From: Hypericum androsaemum
Taxonomy: Eukaryota; Streptophyta; Magnoliopsida; Malpighiales; Hypericaceae
NCBI GenBank assembly: GCA_963995505.1
Contig: OZ023183.1
Coordinates: forward strand, 16,550,671 to 16,614,670
Reading direction: 5' to 3'
DNA: 64,000 nt
Of the stretch, positions 12,311 through 24,200 are shown in pieces. Within the stretch, counting starts at the first letter, position 1. Every line of letters begins with the position of its first letter. The notes under the pieces are model-generated. The model ran no database searches, was not told the origin of the DNA, and worked only from the letters and a program-made list of their open reading frames with translations. The position numbers were made by a program, and so were the translations under genes.

Positions 12311-12428
12311 CATCCTGATGATAAGTGGGCCATCATACGATGTACGGCAAAAGAGGCCTGTGAGTTGGTCATCCTGATGATAAGTGGGCCATCATACGAT
12401 GTACGAAAAAAGATGCCTGTGAGTTGGT
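12311..12428 (+). repeat. 59-bp direct tandem duplication within a coding exon
   Basis: Copy one (12311-12369) and copy two (12370-12428) both start CATCCTGATGATAAGTGGG and end GAGTTGGT, with a few differences. As 59 is not a multiple of three, the duplication shifts the reading frame of the Ulp1-like gene. The acidic upstream frame then ends soon after, while the original frame resumes only after copy two. Confidence 0.88.
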
Positions 12429-13234
12429 CAACATATCGAGCCCTTTGACATGTGATACTAGTTTCTATGATGAAACTTTTGCCTTTGCAGATAAGTTTGC
12501 AGCCGGTGGTGCCGATGGTTCGGACGGTCTGTCTATTATGGAGGATGCTCAGAACACAGTTCGTGAATTAGAACCAATAGTGTTTCCTAATAAGGATGAC
12601 ACTAGTGTGGTTGATCATAAGAGGAAGACGAGAGCCAGTTACACTCTCAGGACTCCATGTACGGACCCTGCTCCAAAAAGGCGCAAGAAAGTGCCGGCAC
12701 CAAAAAAGGGCAAGAATCTGATTGTCATGCCTGATGATGATGATAATTTTGAGATTATTGGAGGTAGCAATTTCGTCAATACGCTACCTAGACAGTTCAC
12801 CCGAGATTTTGTCATAACAAATGAGAAGGTGGAGGCTGCAAATGCTTGTTTTAAGTCTTTGACCAGTGGTCAAAAGAATATTCTTGTCAAGTATGCAAAC
12901 GACAGAGCTAAAGCAAAAGAATTACCGTAAGTCTTATATTATTTAATAGTTATATTTTGTAAATAATATTTTTCTGACAATATGAAATTTTTTTTTCAGT
13001 GGCGAACAACTGTGTTTTGACCATTGTGAGCATTTGATACGCATGGATTTTGAAACCCTTCAGGGAAGGCAATGGATTTCTTCCGAAGTTGTGGATGCGT
13101 ATGGACGCTTTCTTGGGAGACGTGTGCATAATATGAACATTCCTATTGATCGCATTGTGTTCCCTATCAATACTATTGTTAGTATTTTCTTAATACTTTC
13201 TAAGTTATACACTAATTTAAAATTTTGATTGTCC

Positions 13235-13560
13235 ATTGATATTTGTTTCACATTGATTTGGTATTGGTTTTATCTTGAATATATATTGGTATGAATTTGA
13301 GTTGTTACTGGTTTCACCCTGAATTGGTACTAGTTTTAGATTGAATGTATACTGATTTGAATTTCTGAATCAAGTACATACTGGTTTGACTGTCCCTTGA
13401 CATTTGTTTGAATGTGCATTGCTACTGGTTTGATGTGATTACATACTGGTTCGTGTGTGACTTGATATTTAGTTTTTTTGCAAATGATATTGTGCATTCG
13501 ACACTTCTTTGGTTGTGAAGGGATATTATTTTGTGTGTGATTTGATATTGAACTATACCT
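13235..13560. repeat. Degenerate minisatellite cluster 3 (TTGATATTGGTTT-type)
   Basis: A third intron of the Ulp1-like gene carries diverged copies of the same family (TTGATTTGGTATTGGTTTTA, TACTGGTTTGA and similar), still in plus orientation. It is more decayed than cluster 2. Confidence 0.6.
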
Positions 13561-14399
13561 TTTTTTCCTCAGTTTTAATTGTTGACATGTATCATCTCGT
13601 TAAAATATTGTAGGGCACAATTCTTCGGTACACATTTCCCGACGTTGAAATTCAAGAGGCCGAGGAACAAAGACAAGTTATTTGCGACGAATTACGTCAT
13701 ACCGTTCAAATGGCTTATCCATATGCCATGCACTACCTCTCTGAAATTTCATATGTAAGTCGTTCAGAAATTAGTTTCTATTTTTTTACTGTATTTCTAT
13801 AGAATACTTCTTTTCGACCGCAAAAGTACGTTGATTAATATATTTTTTCTCTTTTTGGTGACAGTAGATTTTTTCATACTGTAATAATCAACACTTCTCT
13901 GTCTTTGTCATTGATACATTGTCAAAGGGCTGTTACATTTTGGACAGTCTTACTGTTGGAGAGGAGAAGGCTGCCATCCTCTCAAGTATTGGGATAAGGA
14001 TACAAGATTATATTGCTCCCTTAATGGCAAAAATCAAAGGGATTGATGGGATGAATTTCGAATGAAAAGTCCTATCAAATTGTCTGAAATAACCGGATGG
14101 GTTTAGTTGTGGCATATTCGCGTGCAAGTTTATGGAGTACTACACACATCTTTTGGGAGGCAATAAATTCCCGCAGCTTAATTGGAATGACCTCAAAGTT
14201 TTAGCAGGGTTCAAAAAAGATATTTGTGTTGATCTTATTGCACAGCCGGATAATTTGCTATTGCCAACCATATTGACCCAACCGTTGCATATGCATGAAG
14301 GAACAAAGAGAAGGGTTTATACAAGATCAAAGAATTTGGCTAGGTAGAAGGGTAAATTGTAGCCACATTTTATAACGGAAACATGATTGTTTTCAGACT

Positions 14400-14860
14400 T
14401 CTTTTAGGTATTTTTATGGTGCCATTTTGGTTTTGTATTTGACTTGATATTTGTTAAGATGATTTGCATCAGTTTTTATCTTGACTAATATTTTTGTCAT
14501 ACAATTCTAACCAATATCATAACTCGATCAAATCAACATCAGAATTCGTTGAAACCAATATCAGAACACCTTCAAACCAACATCTTAACACCTTCAAGCC
14601 AATATCAGAACGACTTCAAGCCAAAATCAGAACACGTTGAAACGAATGTCAGAACATGTTTAAACCAAAATCAGAACTTGTCAGAACCAATATCCAAGAT
14701 CAGAACATGTTCAAACCAATATCAGAACTCGTGAAAACCATTAGCAAAATACTTTTAAAAAATTATCCGAACAAATCCAATCCAATATCAAAATACATTC
14801 AAACCAATATCATAACTCGTTCAAACCAATATCAGAACTCGTTCCAATTGGTATGTTTTT
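14400..14860. repeat. Degenerate minisatellite cluster 4, inverted orientation
   Basis: From about 14505 the motif appears as ACCAATATCAGAACTCGTTCA, the reverse complement of the motif in clusters 1-3, in about a dozen 20-25 bp copies. The short stretch 14400-14490 still has plus-type variants, so polarity flips near 14490-14510. The cluster lies between the Ulp1-like gene and the Harbinger transposase exon. Confidence 0.7.
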
Positions 14861-14936
14861 TTAAACCTTATTTAATATATAGTAACTTGAATTAATTATG
14901 TTATTCTTAATACTTGAATATCTTGAATTATTTCAG

Positions 14937-15400
14937 GATGTTACTATCTTATTGATGCTGGGTATACAAATGGTGAAGGTTTTCTCGCACCATATAGAGG
15001 TACACGCTACCATTTGCAAGAGTGGGCTGCTGGTCGGAATGCACCACAAACTCATGAAGAATTCTTTAATATGAAGCATTCTCAAGCTAGGAATATTATT
15101 GAAAGATATTTCGGTCTTGTAAAAAAGAGATGGGCTATTCTTAGGAGTCCATCCTTTTATCCTATCAAGACCCAAGGTCGTATAATCATGGCTTATTGTT
15201 TGCTCCATAATTTTATACGCATCTATATGTCCAGTGATCCAGAAGAGCTTGCGCCAATGACACAAGAGGATATGCCCGTTGGAGAAGACCAAATATGCCA
15301 TGTTAATATTGTTGAGCCTAGCAATGCATGGACTGAGAAGAGAGATTCTTTAGCAAAGGAGATGTTTGATGATTGGAGGGAAAGGCGTACAGGGAGATAA
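14937..15400 (+). pseudogene. PIF/Harbinger transposase, C-terminal exon only
   Basis: An acceptor (TTTCAG) at 14931-14936 opens an exon reading YYLIDAGYTNGEGFLAPYRG, then YHLQEWAAG, then ARNIIERYFGLVKKRWAIL, IMAYCLLHNFI and a TAA stop at 15400. This is the end of a HARBI1/PIF-type DDE nuclease: the Asp of LIDAGY and the Glu of IIERYFG are the second and third catalytic positions. The exon is open. The N-terminal transposase exons with the first catalytic Asp are absent; upstream lies minisatellite and the Ulp1-like pseudogene. The element is therefore truncated or rearranged and unlikely to be active. Confidence 0.85.
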
Positions 15401-15654
15401 TGAACTCATTAGGAATATTTGAGATTTTTTTATGTAATAGATTTATGGATGATGCACTTGGAGAGTTTTATGCCCATCAAAGTTTCTTGTTGTTAATTAA
15501 TGGATCATGGATTTTGTTTAGTTCGTGAAAATAAATGCGATGGAACCTTTTACCTTGTTTGTGTCTTCCTCATAGAGGGTATTTATGCGTGAAAATAATG
15601 AACTCCTTTTTATTCTCATGGAGGGTATTTATGTCTTTAGCAATATGTTAGTCT

Positions 15655-15814
15655 GTACTGTGTAAACACGTACCAAACAGAAAACAGTACTGAATCTTCA
15701 GTCCTATACTGAAATTATCAAACACAGAACAGGACATCTAGAACAAACAGTCATGTTCAGTACTGTTCTGTCCTGAATTTCTAGTCCCGTCCAGAATTGG
15801 TACCAAACGCACCC
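15655..15814. mobile_element. Right end of a PIF/Harbinger-type element (subterminal and terminal repeat)
   Basis: The stretch contains short repeats around CAGTACTG and ACCAAACAG and finishes with GGTACCAAACGCACCC, the reverse complement of the GGGTGCGTTTGG-type terminus common in plant PIF/Harbinger/Tourist elements. It lies 255 bp downstream of the Harbinger transposase exon, in the right place to be its right end. The expected TWA target duplication is not clear (the flank reads TTTAG), and I found no matching left end. Confidence 0.5.
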
Positions 15815-17440
15815 TTTAGGTCATTCAAGCACAAATCAGCACAAGAGCGTAGAGGAACATCAGATATAGTCACGTGCCATGGCAAGGACATACTTCGATA
15901 AGACATCCATCTTCTAGTCTCGAACAAGTCCATGATACGGTGAATAAGGATCGACAGCGGGTGGTCACGGGCCGCCGATGCACGCCCAGATATCGAACCA
16001 ACGACAGAGACATCTCGGTCAACAAAAAAAAATGACGAACGATGAATCAACCTCGACCTGCAACCGACAGAAAGCCTTCCCCCACCTCTTTTACGTACGT
16101 AATTCTTGATCTTCCAATAGTTGATGTTGGGTTTTGGTGTGGACGGCGCCGGGTTTTTTGTGGGCTATTATCGGTGGCTCGTTGGTGGTCGGGGTGGGTC
16201 GAGTTATCTGAGTGAGCCCTCTGGGCAAAGTGGGCCTAATTTGGGCTTTAACATTCGGCCCAATGAAGTGTTGTTTGAGAACAACAAGCTAACCCCGAAC
16301 AGCTAATTTAGGTTGAGTGGTGGAAGATTCAAATGGGTGACATTGAACTCTTAAACACCCCATTAAAATCGAACAATTTTATTTAAAAATATTTGATGCT
16401 TGATTAATTAATTACATGTAAAGCAAGATTTTTTATATTCATTTAGTTCGACATTTATATTTATCTTTTTTAAAATAAATATTTATCTCTACAATATTTA
16501 TAAATATAATTAGATAGAACTGTCTAGGTCCGAATTGATGAGTTGCATAGCAATTAAGTCCAAGAGGGTTTAAACTCTTATTTTATAAACATAATTTATT
16601 ACAGTTTCAGAATTTCAATCCTGGTCATTCTAAATGTTGTATCTCTACCATATTCCCATTCATTGCTAGAGTTCAAACTCCTTCTTCAAAAAATTATTGA
16701 ATATTTATTTTTAAAATAGGACATATATATTCAACTCTGAATATAAAAATTTTAAAAAACGCCTACCCAGGCTCATTCTTCCTTTCTTTGTAGCACATTT
16801 ATCACATGTATTAATAACCAACCATTATCCTGGAAAAAATCAACTAAATTGTGAATCTAAATTAAAATCACGAGATTTTGGACCGGTTCCTCTAGCAATC
16901 AACTAATTTAATCAAGTAATCAACCGAATAAAACGAAGTTGAAAATAGAGACGTGAGGCTAATCAATTACTTGGCCGCCACGACCATGCAAGCTTCCACG
17001 CCATTTCCCTCGCCACGTCACCAACCCGTCTATCTTGGACTCGCCACATTCCAATTTATTAGACCCAAACGTCTAAGATTTACTTTCTACATTTTAGATC
17101 TCGAGTTTAACGTCTATTGACCCTAACTTTAGTACGTGGCAGCCCAATTTCTGACCTGGCAATTCGCGGGACAAACATTTTTACAATAATTCGTTCATCA
17201 TATTTGCTAAATGATAATTTTATGATAATCTTTACTGAATAATCCTTCTATAGTTAAGATTTTTCTAAAAAATCGATGGTACAAATATTATCGTAAAATT
17301 CCACGTGGCACCTTCTCTCCATCCATATTCCACGTCACCCAAAATCTGCCTAACCACAATCCAAGTATTACGAGGAAAAAACAAAAGGAAGGAAGGAAGC
17401 GCCCCACTAGTTAAATAAAAGAAATATAATTCCATACAAA
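15815..17440. other. Intergenic AT-rich region
   Basis: No convincing gene. Short open frames on both strands (for example 15781-16050 minus and 16121-16306 plus) match nothing I know. The right third probably includes the promoter of the gene whose 5'UTR begins near 17450. Confidence 0.4.
17302..17307. promoter_or_regulatory. G-box (CACGTG) upstream of the unknown-function gene
   Basis: A CCACGTGGCA core, the classic bZIP/bHLH binding site, sits about 150 bp upstream of the CT-rich leader that begins near 17460. A related TACGTGGCA site lies at about 17133. Function is inferred from motif and position only. Confidence 0.35.
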
Positions 17441-18504
17441 ATCAATCGGAACTCAAGTCCAAGTGTTCAACTCTCTCTCTTCTTTCTCTCTCTACACGTC
17501 CGGAGAAGAAGAAAGGGAAAACTTGAACCCACGCGCTTGATATTATTCCGTCGATTCTCCGTTTGATCGCTCAAAAATATTTCCTTCGTTCGGTGAGGTT
17601 ACAGAGGTGAGCTCGATTCTTATTTCCGATCCTTTTTTTTTATTTTTTTAGTTTTTGAAGTTCTTTGCTTTTTTTCCTTCTAATTAATTAGCCGATATTA
17701 GATGGAAATAAAAATAAGGGAAATTAAAAGCCGAGTTCATGCTTGCTTAGACTAAATCGGATTTTTGGGTTCAACATTGGCTTTTGTTTGATCACAGTTG
17801 GTCTTGATTAAGGGTAATTATTCCGTTCGTGAGACTTGAATCCAATACGAAAACCCGAGTTATACCAACTGTTACCTGCTCTTTGTATGATCGTATCTAG
17901 CATAGTCTCTCTCTTTTTTAATATTTATTTTATGGATTCGCTAAATTTGGAAATGGAAAAACCGGTTTTTTTCTAATTTTTTTTGTTACCTTTTGTCTCG
18001 GTGCATTGAATTAACAGATAGTTGGGAGTATAACTATGCGTTGTAACTGTTGGTTACATCTGCTCCTTCCTATAAATGTCGGGGCTTTCCTCGATTTAAT
18101 TTTGTAATAAACCAACTAGGTTCGTGGGACCCACCACAGGAGGATCGTGTAATGAGAGCGAGCTTGTGTTCTTGGTGATTTTGAATGGTAAGAAGCTGGG
18201 GAATCTGTAGTGGACTAGCTGGTTGTTGGGAATGTGGATTGTTAGTTTGTTCTTTTCCTCTAAATGTGCTTAGGAAGAAATTTGACACATTGGGTTTGAT
18301 TCTATTTTTTGACTTAATGGGGTTGAAGGCGACGGGTGTAGGATGGTATTGGTGATTGGTTATTTTTGTCTGGTTATGTTCTGAAATTTTATGTCTTTAG
18401 GAGTGGAAATTATGAGTTGATCTAATCTCGTAGTTTGCGGTTTGTTTATAGGTTTCTATCTACTCGGGAGCAGTTCTTTGGCTGCAATTTGGGGTGGATC
18501 CCAG

Positions 18505-19924
18505 ATGGATGTAGCATTTACCAATTTGTCATGGTGGCTGCGTGGCGGAAAGCATAGCGAACCCAGGATTTTTAATGGATCATTGAATCCCAGTCCTGAT
18601 CTTGATCTATGGGAATCAGATACCTTTAGATTTCCTTTGGTTCAGGGTACCAAAGTAGCTTCCTCTACTCGAAAGTTGAAGCGGAAATGCCGGAGCCGAG
18701 AGGAGAGGAAAACAATAGACAGGGATTATGATATTGTTCTTGTACCATCTGATGGTGGCTGTGTTTCGGGGACGGAGTCTGATGATTCTGATTATTCTAT
18801 TGGATGGCTGGAGCCTCATGGGCCAGGGTTTCAAAGTGATGATGACACTGATGACAGTTTTGCTGTGTTGGTTCCATGCTATGGTCGTGGGAAAGGAAAT
18901 GTGCAGCTGCCGAAGAACATGATGTTGGGAGCTGTCCTTAAAGTTCCAGACTATAAATATGATGGTGAGATCCTTGGTTACAGAAAAGAAGTTTGACATA
19001 TCTTATATTCTTCTGAAAACAGTTGGCTGTTGTGATTGTTTCAGTTTGATGATTAGGATGGTAGAAATGCTATGCTACATTTCTTACCAAAAAAAGTATA
19101 TTGCCCACTATTGTCAACTGTATAGCTTAGTGCTCGGCGGTGGCCTTTTTTCTGGATATTTCCATGTTCATCACATAAATATCTCTAGCTGCGTTCTGAT
19201 AAAATGGTCTGGAACTGAGGGTGAGAAGAAACATGATATCGGATACAATATTCTGTCCAAAGCTGGTGGACTTTCTGAAAGAAACTTCACGTAATCAGTT
19301 ACTAGATGCAATAAATTCATGCATTGTTGATGTCTTCAATCCTATTATTTGTTCTCTTCGTGATCTTTTCAAAGATTCCAATAGCCATCTGTATCTATTC
19401 CTGGCTATGCAGTATCTCTGCTAGTAATAAAACCAGTATGCATTCCTTTGAATATTGTGCGAGGCTGATCATCTAGTTGGTTCTTTTTATGATTCTCGAC
19501 TGCTTTGGAAGATGTCCATCTAGGAAACTTGTTCCCCAAAGTTACTTACGATACAACTCGGTTGTTATGTTTGTTCTCTTTCTTGTCATTTATATGTAAC
19601 CCTATTCTTTCTTGGGTCATTCCCAGGTAACTCATTTGCATGCGTACTATTACTAATATTACTTCTGGTACTTGTTCTGATTTTGTGCTTCTTCCGATGA
19701 TTCGCGTGTTGCATACCATTCGCCAATAATTTATGTCGCGACTTGGTAGTTATGCTTTAGTATAAATCTACGCCAACCAAGCTTCTATGGGCTATTCGCC
19801 TTTTCCATTCCCGATGTCTGTGTCACCCGTTGTACCTTTGGTTGATTATTCATGTTTGCTTCTCTTTCTTACAGAGGGCATGGACTACACAGAGCGTTGG
19901 CTCGCTGCATTGCGGAATACCTGA
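18505..19924 (+). CDS. Conserved plant protein of unknown function (acidic, about 169 aa)
   Basis: Two coding exons, 18505-18964 and 19875-19924, join through a GT-AG intron (GATG then GTGAG; TTACAG then AGGGC) to give 510 nt, 169 aa. A 5'UTR exon (about 17450-17606, CT-rich) and a large leader intron (17607-18451) are inferred from GTGAGC and TTATAG junctions. The protein starts MDVAFTNLSWWLRGGKH, has a basic patch (STRKLKRKCRSREERK, possible nuclear signal), then an acidic region with DSDYSIGWLEPHGPGFQSDD, then SFAVLVPCYGRGKG, and ends YTERWLAALRNT. I recall similar sequences as uncharacterised proteins in many plants, with the same WLEPHGP and LVPCYG blocks, but no named domain. A poly(A) signal AATAAA is at 20396-20401. 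The function should be treated as unknown. Confidence 0.7.
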
Positions 19925-21247
19925 CGTTGCAGGCAGCAATGACCTGCTTCACTTGATGGTGCTTGCATCTGCTGGAAATTCCATGCCTATGGAGTTGACT
20001 AGTAGCCTGTACATACTCGAAATTCCAGATGATAGAAAACCAAGTTCAAAGAAGGAAAGAAGAAAAAAGTCGAAAATGACGAAAAATATATGAAGTGATG
20101 GAGGCTTGACTTGTAGATAAGTAATAACCAAACTATGATTTGTTGGTTTCTTGTGCTGCAAAGTTTGGATGCTTGGAGCAGAAGCAGAGAAGCTTTATAC
20201 AATTTTTTGGGAGGCTGGGCTTTTCTTGCTTGCTTCCACTTCTTATGGTCTCAAGGTGGCGAGATCATCTATGTTGCTTTAAAAAAGGGGGAACAGATTG
20301 GATCAAAATGGAAGATCTGGTGTGACTGTTTACTTTCAATTCTTGGATGTAAATAAGCCTGTGCATATTGAAGACGGTAGTATTATGAAATAACAAATAA
20401 AGATCATCAGGGTTATTACTTATTAGAAGATTACATATGTTGCCATCATCTTCAATCTCTCTCGACTCTCCCAGTTGTGATTTTTACATTCATGAGACGT
20501 GAAACAAACAAATTTCTAACATTATCGGGTCTATTTTAGTCTGAGTTTCTTTTCTTCGGGACATTCATTCGGAGTCTAATAATGGTGCACCACTAATGGC
20601 CTGTTCTAACAGCTTCCACTGCTGTTTTTTAGGATAGTACTCTCTGTGTGTGTGTATATATATATATATAGTCTGTAGAAACTATATTGGCATCCCACCT
20701 TTTTGCCAAACTTAACTACATCTATTAATAGAATATCATGAACGAGGAGTAACAATTCTTCATCTGAATAAACAAAATGGTTGTTGCTGCCACAGAAAAT
20801 ACTTCATAGAAATCACCAGATACCAGAAATCAGTTGGAGAAGGTAACACTAAAAGGATGTGATTTCATGAAAAAATTAAAGAAATTATTATTATGACTAT
20901 TATTATTTTCGAAGTGGACTGTTCCTATTAGATTATAATAATTATTTTTTCTTTATTAAGCTTGTCAAACTGATGAAACACAAAATCCGGGCCTAAATTA
21001 GGCACTGGGAGAAAAGAAACAAAAACTAACTAAAACTAAAACACCAATTTCCTATTGAAACCCTTTTTTGTTTTTGTTTTTTGCAAGATATAAAACAATT
21101 TCCTATTGCCCTTCACATTTTAATTTTCCATCAATCTTGAATCATCTAAAAAAAATACCCATTATTTGGAAAACACCAATCCCTTCTTCTCCAATTGCAA
21201 GCATGTGGTGTTATCCAGCTTGAGGGAGAACAGAGGAAGAGAAAAAA
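19925..21247. other. 3'UTR and intergenic region before NET2-like gene
   Basis: The first roughly 480 bp are probably the 3'UTR of the upstream gene. A TG/TA microsatellite lies at 20646-20671. The rest is AT-rich with no exon I can support. Confidence 0.4.
21089..21095 (+). promoter_or_regulatory. Candidate TATA box of the NET2-like gene
   Basis: TATAAAA stands about 160 bp upstream of the ATG at 21248, a plausible distance for a plant gene with a leader of about 130 nt. Motif-only evidence. Confidence 0.35.
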
Positions 21248-24200
21248 ATGCTGCAAAGGGCAGCAAGCAATGCATATTCATGGTGGTGGGCTAGCCACAT
21301 TAGAACCAAGCAATCCAAATGGCTGGAAGAGAACCTCCAAGGTACATTTCACATATAATTAATTTTGTGGATTTCCCATGTTCAATGCCAACCTAATTGT
21401 TTGTTTTGTTTTAGCAAAAGGGTATTTTAAATTTCTCTCATAAATGTTGATTTGAGCCATTTTTTCTTCTAGTTTCCAATTATTTTTTTTTGGGTTTCCG
21501 AATATCAGGCTCCCGTATTTCCAATTGTTCATGATTGATTGCTAGGGAGAAAGGAGGATGAGAAAAATTTGTGCATGTCTTTCCATGTCGTGTTATATGT
21601 TTCTTTTTCGGTTATCCGCTACCATATTTACGATAACGGTTAATTTCAAAATCGAATATTATCGGGACTTACGGTGGATGATTACTATATTCACAACACA
21701 ATATACCTACAGAATTCCTCCGATTTGCTGCATCTTTCTGATGTATATCTATAAAAACTGCAGATATGGAGGACAAAATCAACGATATGCTCAGAATCAT
21801 CGAAAACAATGGCGATTCTTTCGCTCAAAGGGCCGAAATGTACTACAAGAAGAGGCCGGAGCTTGTCACCCAAGTGGAAGAAACTTACCGAGCATACCGA
21901 GCCTTGGCTGAGAGATATGATAAGCTCTCAAAAGATATGCAGAGTGCCAATAGAACCATTGCTACAATCTTCCCTGAACAAGTTCAGTTGATGGACGAGG
22001 ATGACGACGAGGACGGCGAAATTAGCTGGACATCATCCGATGCCTCCAAGAATGGAGGCAATGTGGTTGACAATCCGAATATCCCGAAGGTTCCGAGTCA
22101 ACCAATGAAGGAGTTCAGAAGCCTTTCGATGTCGAGAAAAGGGCAGCTGAGCAGGGCGATCAGCACGCCGCGGAGGGTTGCTGCGACTCCGAGTTCAGGT
22201 CTGAGCAAGGAAGAGGCTGTCGAGGAGATAGATAAGCTGCAGAAGGAGATTCTGGCCCTCCAGACCGAGAAGGAGTTCATTCAGAGCATAACGGAGAGGT
22301 GCAACCTGAAGAGCCGCGGGATCGAGGAGAAGGTGTCGACCATCCAAGGCAAGATCAGTGCCCTGCAGGATGAGTTTCGAGTTGCGAGTGTCATTGATGA
22401 CAATGAAGCGCGGACTTTGATGGCGAAGACGGCTCTGAAATCGTGCAAGGAGACTTTGGTTAAGTTGGAAGAGAAGCAAGGGAAGTCAAAAGAGCAGTCC
22501 AGAGTGGAGGAGAGGAGGATTGATGCAGCACAGCAGCAGTTCATGGCCCTGAGGAGGATGTTTGGCCCGGAGATCGCGGATGTTCAGGAAGAGGTGAGAC
22601 CGGACAACGTGGATCAACAGGATGCAGAGACCCTGAAGGAGGAGATAAAGAGAGATCTTGAAGCTGATATCAAGTCCTCTTCCACTGTGATGCAGCTCGC
22701 GGACAGGATAGACGAGCTTGTCGAGAAGGTGGCTAATTTGGAAACCGCGGTCTCTTCTCAGAGTGCTCTTGTGAACAGGCTGAGATCTGAGACGGATGGG
22801 CTTCAGGATCACGTCAGGACACTAGAAGAGGACAAGGAAGCTCTCAAGGAGAATTCTGAGGTGATGAGCAACAAGCTTAAAGAGCTGGAGGAAGAGCTAA
22901 GAAACATCAAGTCCCTCAAACAGAACATCAACATACAGAACAACCACCTTCAGAACAATTTCACTGAGGCGAACTACAGCATCGATCACCTGACGATGAG
23001 GTTGCAGAACGCGAAGTTGGAAGAGGAGACCGAGAGCGAGCGACCGGCCCAAGAACGAAGAGAAAGGTTGCTCCTTGGCAGCGATACACTGGGGACATCA
23101 AGAGCAATGATCAAGGAAGAGAATGACGATGACAAAGTTGGTCCAGCCCGAAATCTCTCTGAAGTTACCAGCAGTAAGAAAGACATGGAAAGATATCCGT
23201 ATGACACGGAAAGCAATCCGAGTTATCGGTTAGGAGAAATGGTACAAGAGAATGGAGAGGAACCGAATTGGAAGAAACTTTTCATGTGTGGCATTGAGGA
23301 CAGGGAGAAGGTCCTGCTTGAGGAGTACACTTCAGTGCTGCAAAATTACAGGGATGTAAGGAAGAAGCTCGGCGACGTCGAGAAGAAGAACCGCGACAGT
23401 TTCTTCCAGCTAGCAATGCAGATAAGGGAACTGAAGGGAGCTCTCTCCTTGAGGGACGAGGAGCTCAAGTCATACTATAAAGGGAACCCGCAAGAAGGAA
23501 GAATCAAGGATGGGAATGCACGTAGCAGGAGCCACTCGGCCGTCATGGAACAGTCTCCCGAGAGCGTGTTACAAGCGACCAGCTACGACGATTCCACCCC
23601 GTCGTTCCTGAGCACACCCCGGCAGCTGGTTTTCGACCCGATGTCCGACGAGTCGAAAGTGAAGCTGCCAGGAGCGCCACTAGCTTCTCTTGGAACCATC
23701 AGAAGGCACGCGCTGGCCAAGGAGGTCAGGGCTGACGAGACCAAGTGTCCTGTCTCAGCTGTCGAGGCAAAGATTCGATCGGACATCGACGAGCTGCTGG
23801 AGGAGAACTTGGAGTTCTGGCTGAGGTTCAGCACGTCGTTCCACCAAATCCGCAAGTTCCAGACTTCAGTCCACGACCTGAAAGTGGAGCTCTCGAAGCT
23901 GCGAGACGACATGAGGCAGCAGAATGGGAATGCAAAAGCGCAAGCCATAGCCTCAGAGGCACGGCCGATATACAAGCACTTAAGGGAGATACAAACCGAC
24001 CTAACAATGTGGCTGGAGAACAACTCCTTGCTCAAGGACGAGATGCAGAGCAGGTTCGCGTCCCTGTGCGGTATCCAGGAGGAGCTGACAAAGGTGACAG
24101 CCTCGTCCTTGGCCAAAGGGCAAGAGGCAGAGATCAGCGAGTACCAGGCGGCCAAGTTCCAGGGGGAGCTCATGAACATGAAGCAAGAGAGTACCAAGGT

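Larger units (their letters stand above)
10022..14346 (+). pseudogene. Ulp1-like (C48) cysteine protease gene of transposon type, broken
   Basis: Exon-like blocks begin at 10022 (MFGKRMINT), then 10146-10224, 10327-10395, 10628 to about 11110, from 11140, about 11452-11655, about 12121-12928, about 13000-13180, 13615-13755 and about 13866-14346. The N-terminal half resembles plant transposon-associated Ulp1 proteins (VNFYRLGQKVFLIEEHV block); the middle is acidic and Lys-rich. The C-terminal half is a C48 peptidase fold: catalytic His in QHFSVFVID (about 13891), Asp in YILDSL (13943-13945) and Cys in GFSCGIFACKF (14108-14110). It is inactive for several reasons: a frame break at a poly-T run near 10730-10742, a 59-bp frameshifting duplication at 12311-12428, and in-frame stops at 14063-14065 (TGA) and 14090-14092 (TAA) just before the catalytic Cys. 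Such genes are typically carried by Mutator-like or related plant transposons; assignment to a carrier element is inference. Confidence 0.72.

Noticed and set aside
15781..16050. Minus-strand 89-codon frame
   Set aside because: It overlaps the Harbinger terminus, has no recognisable domain and low-complexity content.
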